Source: an uncultured Phycisphaerales bacterium
GTDB lineage: Bacteria > Planctomycetota > Phycisphaerae > UBA1845 > Fen-1342
Direction: 5' to 3'
Assembly: GCA_903914415.1 (NCBI GenBank)
Contig: CAIWOY010000150.1
Span: 1 to 34,100, forward strand
Length of the DNA: 34,100 bases
The translations under genes and the position numbers were made by a program. A model generated the notes under the pieces. The model searched no databases. It was not told the origin of the DNA and was given only the letters and a program-made list of their open reading frames with translations. Below, in pieces: positions 15,183-22,434 of the stretch; within the stretch, counting starts at the first letter, position 1, and each line of letters begins with the position of its first letter.

Positions 15183-16280
15183 TTAATCCGCCCTCAAGTT
15201 GTCCTGCATGTTCCTCAGGGGATACTTCGTCTTGTCCATACTCTGGAACCACTGATTCAGTGTCGCCCGGCCCCAGATGATCGCGCCGCCAACGGGGTAC
15301 GGGTCCAGCCGCCAATTCGCGCCGCGGCGGTCTACAAACCCCGCATCCCCGTTGACAACATCGTCGAGCAACGCCTGCGACACATCCGCCTTCTTCTCTG
15401 CCTTAGTGGAGCGCGCGGAGGAATCGCAGAACAAGAGGTTATCGGTCATCTTCCGCTTGTGCCAGCCCAGGACCGGGACTTCGGCGTCCTCGTTGCTGCC
15501 GCTGTCCATGCCGATCATGTTGAAGAATGTCGGCTCGCCGGCGCACACGAGCCTCCCGGTGTCGACCAGGCTCGAGAGCCGGAGTCCCCACACGCCGCAG
15601 GAAAACGCCGCCTTCGAGGCGCTATTGCCCTGCTGTTCGGCCCAGTTATAGCTCGAGAGACTGGCCCGGTAGCTCGTCCCCAACGTGTCGTAGCACGGTC
15701 GCAGCGCGTTGGCCGGCGGAGAGTCGTCAATATAGGGGCTATCCGGGTACCCGGTATCACCGGGGCAACTGAACCACTCCATCCGCTTCTGGTCCCCGCC
15801 GCCAACGCCCGAGACCATGTATAGGTTCAAAGGACGTTCAGTGGCGTCGTAGTCCGCCCTCGCCATCACCGCAACACCCCCGGAGGAGTCATTGGGTTTG
15901 TCGCGCGCCAGGGCATACCCACCCGTATTGAGCACCTTGAAGACCTTCTGCGACGAGCGCCCGCCCCAGCAGAACCAGTTCGCCGTCCGCCACAGCCAGT
16001 AGCCGTTGTCGATGGTTCCCGGCGGATAAAGCTGTGCGTTCGATACGTCTGTCACCATTTGCCGCATGATCGGGATGGTCTGCTCCGCCGAGTCGTCGTT
16101 TGCGTACTGGTAGATCGACGTCCCGATGCTGCGCAGGTTGGACAGGCACTTGGCCCGCTTGCCCTGCTCGCGGGCGCCGCTCAAGCTCGGCAGCAGGATC
16201 GACAGCAGCAGCGCGATGATCGCGACCACCACCAACAACTCAATCAGCGTGAATGCCGCTCTCTTCAAACCTCTTCGCAT
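15183..16280 (-). CDS. Prepilin-type exported protein (type II/IV pseudopilin N-terminus)
   Basis: 365 aa from ATG 16280, with AGGAG just upstream. The N-terminus KRAAFTLIELLVVVAIIALL is a class III prepilin signal: basic leader, then FTLIE with the +5 Glu and a long hydrophobic helix. The residue before the cut is Ala rather than Gly, which is frequent in Phycisphaerae relatives. The large globular part contains a HKRKMTDNLLFCDSSA segment, counterpart of the H-x9-DG region in planctomycete prepilin-like proteins. These proteins are abundant in planctomycetes, and most have no known function beyond probable export to the surface. Its last quarter is duplicated as a fragment at 16897-17184. 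No prepilin peptidase or secretion ATPase gene is nearby. Confidence 0.88.
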   Translation of the reverse strand: MRRGLKRAAFTLIELLVVVAIIALLLSILLPSLSGAREQGKRAKCLSNLRSIGTSIYQYANDDSAEQTIPIMRQMVTDVSNAQLYPPGTIDNGYWLWRTANWFCWGGRSSQKVFKVLNTGGYALARDKPNDSSGGVAVMARADYDATERPLNLYMVSGVGGGDQKRMEWFSCPGDTGYPDSPYIDDSPPANALRPCYDTLGTSYRASLSSYNWAEQQGNSASKAAFSCGVWGLRLSSLVDTGRLVCAGEPTFFNMIGMDSGSNEDAEVPVLGWHKRKMTDNLLFCDSSARSTKAEKKADVSQALLDDVVNGDAGFVDRRGANWRLDPYPVGGAIIWGRATLNQWFQSMDKTKYPLRNMQDNLRAD

Positions 16281-16896
16281 TGCTCATCTCCTGGCCAGCG
16301 AATCTGACCCGCTACGCCGCTCGCTCAACACGTGGAGTGGCGCACTACTGCACGCTCTCCGATGCGCCTGCAAGGCCGAAGGCCTCAGCCCGCCAGCGCC
16401 ACCGTATCACCTTCACCACGCAGCCGTGAATCGTAAGCTACTCGCCGTTCACCAGCGCAACTACCGCGTCCCGGCGACGCGCACAACCACACCGTCTCGC
16501 TACCAGCAGGCACAACATACGCTGGCGATAGCGTGAAACGACGGGCCGCGTCCCGTTCCGGGCCGCCAGTCGACCCAACACAGACCGCCACCCGCCCATT
16601 CGACGGGCGGCGTTTCCGCTCATACCACCACTTATATTACTGTCGCCGGGGGATTTGTCCACAACCAAATTTCCTACGCACACGACCAACGCCGGGACGT
16701 GGCCGGTTGCGATCCGACGCGGCGTCTGAGCCGCCGGCCCGTCCTCAACGGCCGGCGCCAACCGATGTGGAGCAGGGGTCGCGCGCATCCGGGACCGTTC
16801 CCGGACGGCCCGTCGCGCGAACCGTCCACGCCTTCGTCGGTGCCAGTCGGCTCAACAGATTCGGGCCGTTCAAGCACGTCTCGTGCGTGGAACGAG
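16281..16896. other. Intergenic region, 616 bp
   Basis: I see no supported gene. The part nearest the prepilin-like gene is its 5' leader. An AT-richer patch near 16630-16665 reads on the minus strand TGGACA, 16 bp, TAATAT, a possible promoter for that gene about 360 bp upstream of its start. TTGTCCACA near 16657 differs by one base from a DnaA box but is single. The rest is unstructured to the eye. Confidence 0.4.
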
Positions 16897-17184
16897 CTAA
16901 TGTGGCTTCAGATTGTCCTGGAAGTTCTTGTAGGGCCATTTGGGCGGCTGCAGCGCGAGCCAGCCGGACAAGTCGCCGCAAATGAGCGCGCCACCCACGG
17001 GGTACGTGTCCAGGCGATACGTCGAGCCCCGGTGCTCCACCACGCCGGGTTCAGCAACGTCGTCCAGCAGCTCTTGCGACACCGGCGCCGCCTTCTCCGC
17101 CTTGGTCGAGCGCACCGAGGCGTCGCAATGCAGCAGGTTATCGGTCAGTTTCCGCTTGCGCCACCCGAGCAGCGGGACGGGTGT
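16897..17184 (-). pseudogene. Truncated C-terminal copy of the prepilin-like gene
   Basis: Ninety-five codons ending at 16897 read VPLLGWRKRKLTDNLLHCDA...RSTKAEK...VSQELLDDV...RLDTYPVGGALI...FQDNLK. They align along their whole length with the last quarter of the protein at 15183-16280 (VPVLGWHKRKMTDNLLFCDS...RSTKAEK...VSQALLDDV...RLDPYPVGGAII...MQDNLR), with only small gaps. Upstream of 17184 the frame stays open to about 17493, but the translation is arginine-rich, low-quality sequence with no prepilin N-terminus. The 5' three quarters are thus missing or replaced. It is probably a decayed tandem duplicate. Confidence 0.75.
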
Positions 17185-17497
17185 GACTATTCTTTGTGGG
17201 CACGGAGAAGTTCGCGGGGCCGGCGACGAGTGTCGGCCCCGGAAACGGATCGTGGCGCCACATCCGAGCCGCGCGCGGCAGCGCGCGAAGCTTGCGGCTG
17301 GCTGGTTGCGGGACGGGGCGGGGGAAGCGACGCCCGATCGTGGCCGCGGCAGGAGACGTTTCGCCGGGCGAGACCGACCGGTGATCGCAGACGGCGCTCG
17401 CTGCCGGTCGCCGATCAGACACGGACGGTTACCGGCGGCGGCTGCACGCGCGAGCCGCTCCGCCGCGAGGCCCGCGGGATCACAAATAAACAAACCG

Positions 17498-17605
17498 GGG
17501 GCACGCGCAACACCCCAATGGGTTGTGTCTCCCTGCCATCGGGCAGGAGGCCGGCGATACGTACGTCGCTCGCCGGCAGAGACTGCGACGTGTTGCGCGT
17601 GCCCC
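17498..17605. repeat. 108-bp multi-branched palindrome (MITE-like or structured RNA)
   Basis: The ends GGGGCACGCGCAACAC (17498-17513) and GTGTTGCGCGTGCCCC (17590-17605) are perfect 16-bp inverted repeats. Inside, GTCTC (17527-17531) pairs with GAGAC (17579-17583) and encloses two further perfect hairpins: CCTGCC-atcg-GGCAGG (17532-17547) and GCCGGCGA...TCGCCGGC (17550-17577). The result is a three-way junction on a long stem. On the minus strand the closing stem is followed by CGGTTTGTTTATTTG, a T-rich tail like that of an intrinsic terminator for the smc direction. No clear target-site duplication is visible. It encodes no protein. Confidence 0.7.
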
Positions 17606-17661
17606 AGAAAGGCCTGCGTGTCTTCGATCGCCTTGCGATGGATTCCGCGACTGTTCTGTCA

Positions 17662-17682
17662 GGCCCGCCCGTCAGGCGGGCC
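17662..17682. repeat. 8-bp perfect hairpin
   Basis: GGCCCGCC-cgtca-GGCGGGCC is a perfect 8-bp stem with a 5-nt loop, about 130 bp beyond the lysine-rich gene. No T-tract follows. It resembles the simple dispersed palindromes found elsewhere in the window. Confidence 0.55.
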
Positions 17683-17810
17683 GTTCTACATGGCGCTTAC
17701 CCCGCGCTCCGGCCGTCGACCGCTTGTCGGTCCGACCATCAGTCAGCGCGGGCAGATCGGTCGCATGCCGTTCACCATCGAATGCGGCACCGGACACGCC
17801 TCCGTCCGGG

Positions 17811-17903
17811 CTAGCAGGGTCCGCAGCGCGTCTTAGCGCGCTTGGCCTTCTTTGCCTTCTTGCCCTTCTTCGCGGTCTTCTTCTTGGCTTTCTTCTTAGC
17901 CAT
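17811..17903 (-). CDS. 30-aa lysine/alanine-rich micro-protein ending in CGPC, histone H1-like
   Basis: ATG at 17903 with GAGG seven bases upstream opens 30 codons that end at TAG 17811-17813. Residues 1-24 are built from AKK/KAK units with almost no other residue types, like the repetitive tails of bacterial histone H1-like (Hc1/HU-tail) proteins that bind DNA non-specifically. The last four residues are CGPC, identical to the thioredoxin active-site motif and striking in so short a basic peptide. The gene begins 36 bp after the smc stop on the same strand, so co-transcription with smc is likely and a role in chromosome compaction is a reasonable inference. It could be a fragment of a longer H1-like protein, but the start, ribosome-binding site and stop are all intact. 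Confidence 0.6.
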   Translation of the reverse strand: MAKKKAKKKTAKKGKKAKKAKRAKTRCGPC

Positions 17904-17939
17904 GGCGCAACCTCACTAAAAAAAGGAAACTGGAAACAC

Positions 17940-20900
17940 TCACGCCACATTGGGCGTTTGCACGCGCTCCTCGAACCGGACGCTCACGCGTTTGCTCACG
18001 CCCGGCTCTTCCATCGTGATTCCGTACAGCACGTCTGCGCTCGCCATCGTCCGCTTGCTGTGCGTGATCACCACGAACTGCGTATGCGACAGGAACTCCT
18101 GCAGCACGCTATTGAAGCGTTCGGTGTTCGATTCATCAAGGGCCGCATCGACTTCATCTAAAATTGCGAACGGCGACGGCCGGCACTTGAACACGCTCAT
18201 CAGCAGCGCTACCGCCGTCATCGTCTTCTCGCCGCCCGAGAGCAGCGAGATTGATTGCGGCTCTTTGCCCGGCGGCCGCGCGATGATCTCGACCCCGCAC
18301 TCCAGCGGCCGCTCCGGGTCCTCCAGCAGCACGTCGGCCTTGCCGCCGCCGAACAGCTTGCGGAACATCTCCTGAAAATTCAGGCGCACCTGCTCGAACG
18401 TCGCCAGGAAACGCGCCCGCGACTCGGCATCCAGCTCTACGATCAACGCCTGCAAGCGCTCGATTGCGCTCGTCAGGTCGGCCTGCTGCGAGATCAGGTG
18501 CTCGTAGCGCGGCGTCAACTCCTCCAACTCGGCGATCGCATCCAGATTGACGTTGCCCAGCCGCGTGACCTTCCCCTTCAGCTCGGCGATCTCCGTCTTG
18601 ATGGCCTCCCAGTCCTGCTCCGCGTGCTGGTACGTTGCGTAATGCTCGGCGAGGTCCAGCCTCAACTCCTCGCGCACCCGCGCCACCAGCGCCTCCCGGC
18701 GAACCTCGTTTTCGCGCAGCGCCACCTGCTGCTCGTGCAAGACCGCGTCGGCCGCCTCGATCCGCCGCTGCGCTTCGCGCGCCGCCGCGCTCTGCTCTTC
18801 GAGCCGCTGGCGCAGCGCCTGGCGCTGCTCGCGCATCTGCAGCACGTCCGCCTGCCGGCGCGCGCCTTCCGCCTGCTGCTCGGCTTGCTGTCCGCGCGCC
18901 TGCCGCAGCTCCTCCGTCAGTGCCGCGCTTTGCCGCTGCGCTTCCTCCGTCTCACGCCGCACCTGGCTTTCCTCAGCCGCGCAGGCGGCCCGACGGCTCT
19001 CGAACTCGCGCAGGCTCTGCTCGGCCGCCGCCCGCTTCTCGACCACCCGCCCTCTTTCCACGAGGGCCTCGGTGCAGGCACCGGACCGTTCGGCGACGGC
19101 GGCCTCCGACAGCCCCAGCTCCTGCGCCAGCACCCCGACCCGCGACTCATGTTCGCGTTGGGCCGCGTCCGCCGCGGTACTTTCCGCGCTCAGCCGCGAC
19201 GCCTGCTCGGCGAGTTCCGCCACCGCGCGCTGCTGACTGGCCAGGTCACCCGCTACCAGCAGCGTCTCGCGCGCGAGCCGCTGCCGCGCGTCGTCCGCGC
19301 GGGTGCACTCGGCGCGCACGTCCGCGTGCTCGCGCTGCACGGTCGCAATCCGCTGCAGCGCTGCCTCGCGCCGCAGGTGCAGGTCGGAAATCGCCTGCTC
19401 GAGCTCCATCCGCCGCCGTGTGGCCAGCACCAGCCGCGCCTCGACGTCTTCCAGGTCGCCGCGCAGTTGCCGAATCTCGGCCTTGCGGCTGATGAGCCCC
19501 CCCGCCGCCTGCGCCGCGCCCCACGTCAAGCGCCCGTCGGGCTGCACCGTCCAGCCGTCGAGCGTGACGAACGCGTAGCCGGCCAGCGCCTCGGCCGCCA
19601 GCCGCAACGCACGTTCCAACGTGTCCACCACGATCGTCCGCCCGAGGAGCTGTTCCGCCAGCGGCCGGAATTCCTCCGCGCAACGCACCCAGTCACACGC
19701 CCGCGCCACGAACCCCGGCGTGCCTTCGTAGCCAGCGGCCAGCGGCCGCGGCGTCACCCGATCCAGGCCCAGCACGCGCAGCGGCCCGGACGGCGCACCG
19801 CGGCGCTGCGCCTGTTCCACGAAAGCGGCCGTGTCCCGCACGACCACGTGACTCTCAAAGCCGGCCAGCACGACCTGAAGCGATGCGACGCGCGGATCGT
19901 CAATGCGGAGCAGCTCCGCCGCCAGGCCGAGCACCCCGCCGGGCGACCCAGGCTCTTCGCGCCAGGCCAACACGGCGCGCGTCCCCTGGTCGACTCCTTC
20001 CAGGCGCCGCTCCATGTCCTCCAACAGCGCCAGCCGCGACATCAGCGCCGTACGCTGCTCCTTCGCCTGACTGATCCCCTCGTCGAGTTGGTCAGCCTCG
20101 GCGTCAAGCGCGGCCCGGCGCGCGTCGTCCGCCCGCAGCCCTTCCGCCAGCGCGGCCGCCTGCTGGTCGAGCTGCTCGCCGCGCTGCACCAAACCGGCCA
20201 GGCGCTCCGCGAGCCGCCCCACTTCGTCCTCAATCTCGCGCTGCCGCGCAGTCAAGCGTTCGATGACCGCGGCCAGGCGCTGGCGTTGCGGTTGCAGGTT
20301 CGCTTGCTCGTTCTGCACCAGCGCCGCGCGGCGCGCCGCGTCGAACGACGCCACGCGCTCGTGCTCCAACGCCTGCCGTGCTTCGTCGCACCGCTGCTCC
20401 GCCGCCTGCCGCTCGGCTTGCAGCACGCCGATTCGCGTGCTCGCCGCCTCTTCGGCCGCCACCAGGTCAGCGCGCACGGCCTGCTCGGCCGCCAGGCGCT
20501 CCGTCAGCACCTCGCGTTGCCGCACGATTTCCGCAATCTGCACCTCGCGGCGCTCGCGCGCCGCTTGTGCATCGGCCAGACGCCGTTCGCTCTGTGTAAT
20601 GCGTTCCTCGAGCGCCCGCAGCCCCGCCTGCAGCTCGTACAGCTCCGTATCCGCCGCCTGGATCCGGTCGTCCTGGGCCTGGAGCGCGTGTCCGAGCTCT
20701 GTCGCCGTCGCCTCCAGCTCGGCCAGACGGGCGCGCTCCGCCCGCAGCGCCTCGGCCAGCTCGTCGATCTCGTGCTGCACCTGGCCGCGCCCCTGCTCGA
20801 GCTCGTGATACTCCGCCAGGCTGAATGTCGCGCGCAGCTCCCGCAGGCGCGCGTCGTATTGCTGAAAATTCCGGGCTTTGCCCGCCGCCAGGCGCACGCT

Positions 20901-21509
20901 GCGCAGCCGCCGCTCGACCTCGTCGATGATGTCCTTCAGCCGCAGGAGATTGCTCTGCGTCCGCTCCAGCCGGCGCTGCGCCTCGGTGCGCCGCAGCTTG
21001 TACCGGCTGATTCCCGCCGCCTCTTCGAAGGTTTCCCGCCGTTCCTGCGGGCTCGACTGCAACAGCAGGTCGACCCGCCCCTGCTCGATCACGCTGTACG
21101 CGTCCACGCCGACGCCCGTGTCCAGGAACAGCTCGCGCACGTCCTTCAACCGGCACGGCGTGCCGTTGAGCCGGTACTCGCTGTCGCCGCTGCGATAAAG
21201 CATGCGACCGACGATCACCTCGGCCTCGTCGCGGCGCAGCACCCCCGTGGCGTTGTCGAAGGTCAGCTCGACCTCGGCGAAGCTCGCCGGCTTGCGGGAG
21301 CGTGAGCCGGCGAAGATCACGTCGACCATCCGGTCCCCGCGGAGGCTCTTGGCGGATTGCTCGCCGAGCACCCAGCGGATCGCGTCCAGGATGTTGCTTT
21401 TGCCGCAACCGTTCGGGCCGACGACGGAAGTGATCCCCCCGCCGAACTCGAACTCGGTTCGGTCGGCGAAGCTCTTAAAACCGTGTAGGACAGCTCTTTT
21501 GAGAAACAC
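17940..21509 (-). CDS. smc: Chromosome segregation ATPase SMC
   Basis: 1189 aa from GTG 21509, the normal length for bacterial SMC. The N-terminal ATPase half has Walker A GPNGCGKS (31-38). It is followed by a long coiled coil rich in Glu, Arg, Gln and Ala, a globular hinge (about 510-670, around GVLGLAAELL...VVLAGFESHVVV), a second coiled coil and the C-terminal head with signature LSGGEK (from 1090) and Walker B FAILDEVDAALD (catalytic pair Asp1118/Glu1119). SMC dimers entrap and extrude DNA loops, with ScpA and ScpB as partners; neither is in the window. The gene is followed after 36 bp by a lysine-rich micro-protein gene. Upstream is a long repeat-rich non-coding stretch. Confidence 0.97.
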   Translation of the reverse strand: MFLKRAVLHGFKSFADRTEFEFGGGITSVVGPNGCGKSNILDAIRWVLGEQSAKSLRGDRMVDVIFAGSRSRKPASFAEVELTFDNATGVLRRDEAEVIVGRMLYRSGDSEYRLNGTPCRLKDVRELFLDTGVGVDAYSVIEQGRVDLLLQSSPQERRETFEEAAGISRYKLRRTEAQRRLERTQSNLLRLKDIIDEVERRLRSVRLAAGKARNFQQYDARLRELRATFSLAEYHELEQGRGQVQHEIDELAEALRAERARLAELEATATELGHALQAQDDRIQAADTELYELQAGLRALEERITQSERRLADAQAARERREVQIAEIVRQREVLTERLAAEQAVRADLVAAEEAASTRIGVLQAERQAAEQRCDEARQALEHERVASFDAARRAALVQNEQANLQPQRQRLAAVIERLTARQREIEDEVGRLAERLAGLVQRGEQLDQQAAALAEGLRADDARRAALDAEADQLDEGISQAKEQRTALMSRLALLEDMERRLEGVDQGTRAVLAWREEPGSPGGVLGLAAELLRIDDPRVASLQVVLAGFESHVVVRDTAAFVEQAQRRGAPSGPLRVLGLDRVTPRPLAAGYEGTPGFVARACDWVRCAEEFRPLAEQLLGRTIVVDTLERALRLAAEALAGYAFVTLDGWTVQPDGRLTWGAAQAAGGLISRKAEIRQLRGDLEDVEARLVLATRRRMELEQAISDLHLRREAALQRIATVQREHADVRAECTRADDARQRLARETLLVAGDLASQQRAVAELAEQASRLSAESTAADAAQREHESRVGVLAQELGLSEAAVAERSGACTEALVERGRVVEKRAAAEQSLREFESRRAACAAEESQVRRETEEAQRQSAALTEELRQARGQQAEQQAEGARRQADVLQMREQRQALRQRLEEQSAAAREAQRRIEAADAVLHEQQVALRENEVRREALVARVREELRLDLAEHYATYQHAEQDWEAIKTEIAELKGKVTRLGNVNLDAIAELEELTPRYEHLISQQADLTSAIERLQALIVELDAESRARFLATFEQVRLNFQEMFRKLFGGGKADVLLEDPERPLECGVEIIARPPGKEPQSISLLSGGEKTMTAVALLMSVFKCRPSPFAILDEVDAALDESNTERFNSVLQEFLSHTQFVVITHSKRTMASADVLYGITMEEPGVSKRVSVRFEERVQTPNVA

Positions 21510-21680
21510 AGGCGCTGTTCCAGGGGCGCACGTTACATGCCGGGGCCGTGCGCGACCGCGACCACTACATCTTGTGACAACCGCGGCAGACTACCACAAC
21601 GCGGGCCCGACGGCAAGCCTATTCCGAGAATGTAGGCCGCCACGGGTGTACCGGCGGATCTTGGCGGGTGGCGGGGATCG

Positions 21681-21772
21681 GAGCCCAGAGCGCCAGCGAC
21701 GGGTTCCCGCCCAACGCGGGCCAACCGGAAACGCAACGCCCGCCGGCAACCCCGCGCTGGCGCTTAGGGCTC
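21681..21772. repeat. 92-bp palindromic repeat (AGCGCCAGCG family)
   Basis: Left arm from 21681 (GAGCCCagAGCGCCAGCG) and right arm ending at 21772 (CGCTGGCGCTtaGGGCTC) are complementary, with one two-base mismatch block. The complementarity continues into GGGTT/AACCC, giving arms of roughly 25 bp. A CCCGC...GCGGG hairpin sits inside. In translation one strand gives the SPKRQRG-type string that I recall as a frequent spurious peptide in planctomycete annotations, which fits a dispersed repeat. Confidence 0.65.
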
Positions 21773-21943
21773 TGCTGGCCGGGTCCCACCCCGTACTGCC
21801 GCGTGGCGCGCCGACCGCCATAGTTTTGCGGTACACCCCCCGCCGCGCATGGGGCCAGTCCGGAAAGCCCATCGGCGGCGCCAATCCGGGCCCGTGCAGA
21901 TCGCCGCAACACGTGGGCGGCGCTCGGATGGCGCGGCGAGCGA

Positions 21944-22052
21944 CTAGTAGTCCGTCACGTTTCAATTTTCTGGGAGCATCGGCGTCCCACCGGTGCGAAA
22001 CCAGGGAAAACGCGACGCCTGACCCAAAGAATAAGAGGTGACGGTTTACTAG
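21944..22052. mobile_element. 109-bp MITE candidate, IS630/Tc1-mariner type ends
   Basis: The ends CTAGTAgtCCGTCAC (21944-21958) and GTGACGGttTACTAG (22038-22052) are inverted repeats matching at 13 of 15 positions. Both termini read CTAG. IS630-family elements insert at CTAG and duplicate the TA, so an element bounded by C-TA...TA-G fits a non-autonomous derivative of that family. Weaker complementarity continues inward (TTTTCTGGGAGCATCGGCGTC against TATTCTTTGGGTCAGGCGTC). There is no transposase inside or elsewhere in the window. Confidence 0.55.
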
Positions 22053-22074
22053 AGCAGTTTCAGCCAACCCGTAC

Positions 22075-22096
22075 CGGCCGACGCCCCGGTCGGCCG
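22075..22096. repeat. 8-bp perfect hairpin
   Basis: CGGCCGAC-gccccg-GTCGGCCG, a perfect 8-bp stem with a 6-nt loop, 22 bp to the right of the MITE candidate. No T-tract. Confidence 0.55.
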
Positions 22097-22118
22097 TAGG
22101 ATGCCAACTGATTCTCCA

Positions 22119-22140
22119 CGTCCGGCAGGGGCGCCGGACG
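22119..22140. repeat. 8-bp perfect hairpin
   Basis: CGTCCGGC-aggggc-GCCGGACG, a perfect 8-bp stem with a 6-nt loop, the same geometry as the neighbouring hairpin at 22075-22096 though of different sequence. It is followed by CTACACGCG. Confidence 0.55.
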
Positions 22141-22306
22141 CTACACGCGTGCCGAGCCCGCACTAGGTCGCATAACAGGCTATTTTATATCGACTTAGAG
22201 TCGCGGCGCTTGCCGGTGGAGTGGCCTCGCATGGGGCTTGACGGGGTCGGCCGGTGGCGACATGGCGGACATTCACCTCGGTAAGAGAAAATTCAATAGT
22301 TCGGGC

Positions 22307-22335
22307 TTGCAATCGGCAATCCACCGGGGTATAAC
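22307..22335 (+). promoter_or_regulatory. Predicted sigma-70 promoter of the PEP-CTERM gene
   Basis: TTGCAA (22307-22312) and TATAAC (22330-22335) are 17 bp apart. The -10 has one mismatch to consensus. Transcription would start near 22342, leaving a leader of about 93 nt with two hairpins. I looked for a sigma-54 site, reported for some PEP-CTERM systems, and saw no good one. Confidence 0.5.
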
Positions 22336-22352
22336 TAAGAGTCGTGAGAGTA

Positions 22353-22407
22353 AGGGTGAGCGTCACCCTCGCGGAATACACAGTTCTAGGAGGTAGGAAG
22401 CACCTCC
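22353..22407 (+). promoter_or_regulatory. Two leader hairpins before the PEP-CTERM start
   Basis: AGGGTGA-gcg-TCACCCT (22353-22369) is a perfect 7-bp hairpin. GGAGGT-aggaagc-ACCTCC (22389-22407) is a perfect 6-bp hairpin that hides a Shine-Dalgarno-like GGAGG about 40 nt before the ATG. Both lie inside the predicted 5' leader. They may stabilise the mRNA or modulate translation. Confidence 0.4.
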
Positions 22408-22434
22408 GCTGGCACTTTGATGGGAGATTGGGTT

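Larger units (their letters stand above)
17185..17810. other. Intergenic region, 626 bp, with palindromic elements
   Basis: No gene is supported here. The left part (17185-17490) replaces the missing 5' end of the prepilin-like duplicate. The middle holds the 108-bp branched palindrome at 17498-17605, and 17662-17682 holds a simple hairpin. A short AT-rich tract (ACAAATAAACAAACC, 17482-17496) adjoins the branched element. The remainder to the lysine-rich gene shows nothing I can name. Confidence 0.5.
21510..22434. other. Intergenic region, 925 bp, dense in palindromes
   Basis: This divergent gap between smc and the PEP-CTERM gene has no supported gene. It holds at least four inverted-repeat elements in its left and middle parts (21681-21772, 21944-22052, 22075-22096 and 22119-22140). 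The right part holds the promoter and leader of the PEP-CTERM gene. The stretch 22141-22290 contains nothing I can name. The smc promoter should lie in 21510-21640, but I see no good match. Confidence 0.6.

Noticed and set aside
16655-16665. TTGTCCACA resembling a DnaA box
   Set aside because: A single site with one mismatch, with no cluster, AT-rich unwinding region or dnaA/dnaN neighbour.
18255-21305. A 1016-codon frame on the plus strand opposite smc
   Set aside because: It is fully antisense to smc, whose Walker, signature and hinge motifs are all intact. The translation is Arg/Leu/Gln-rich with no domain, as expected from the complement of GC-rich coiled-coil codons.
17498-22140. Repeats as a CRISPR array
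   Set aside because: The elements are different palindromes at irregular spacing, not identical direct repeats with unique spacers, and there are no cas genes.
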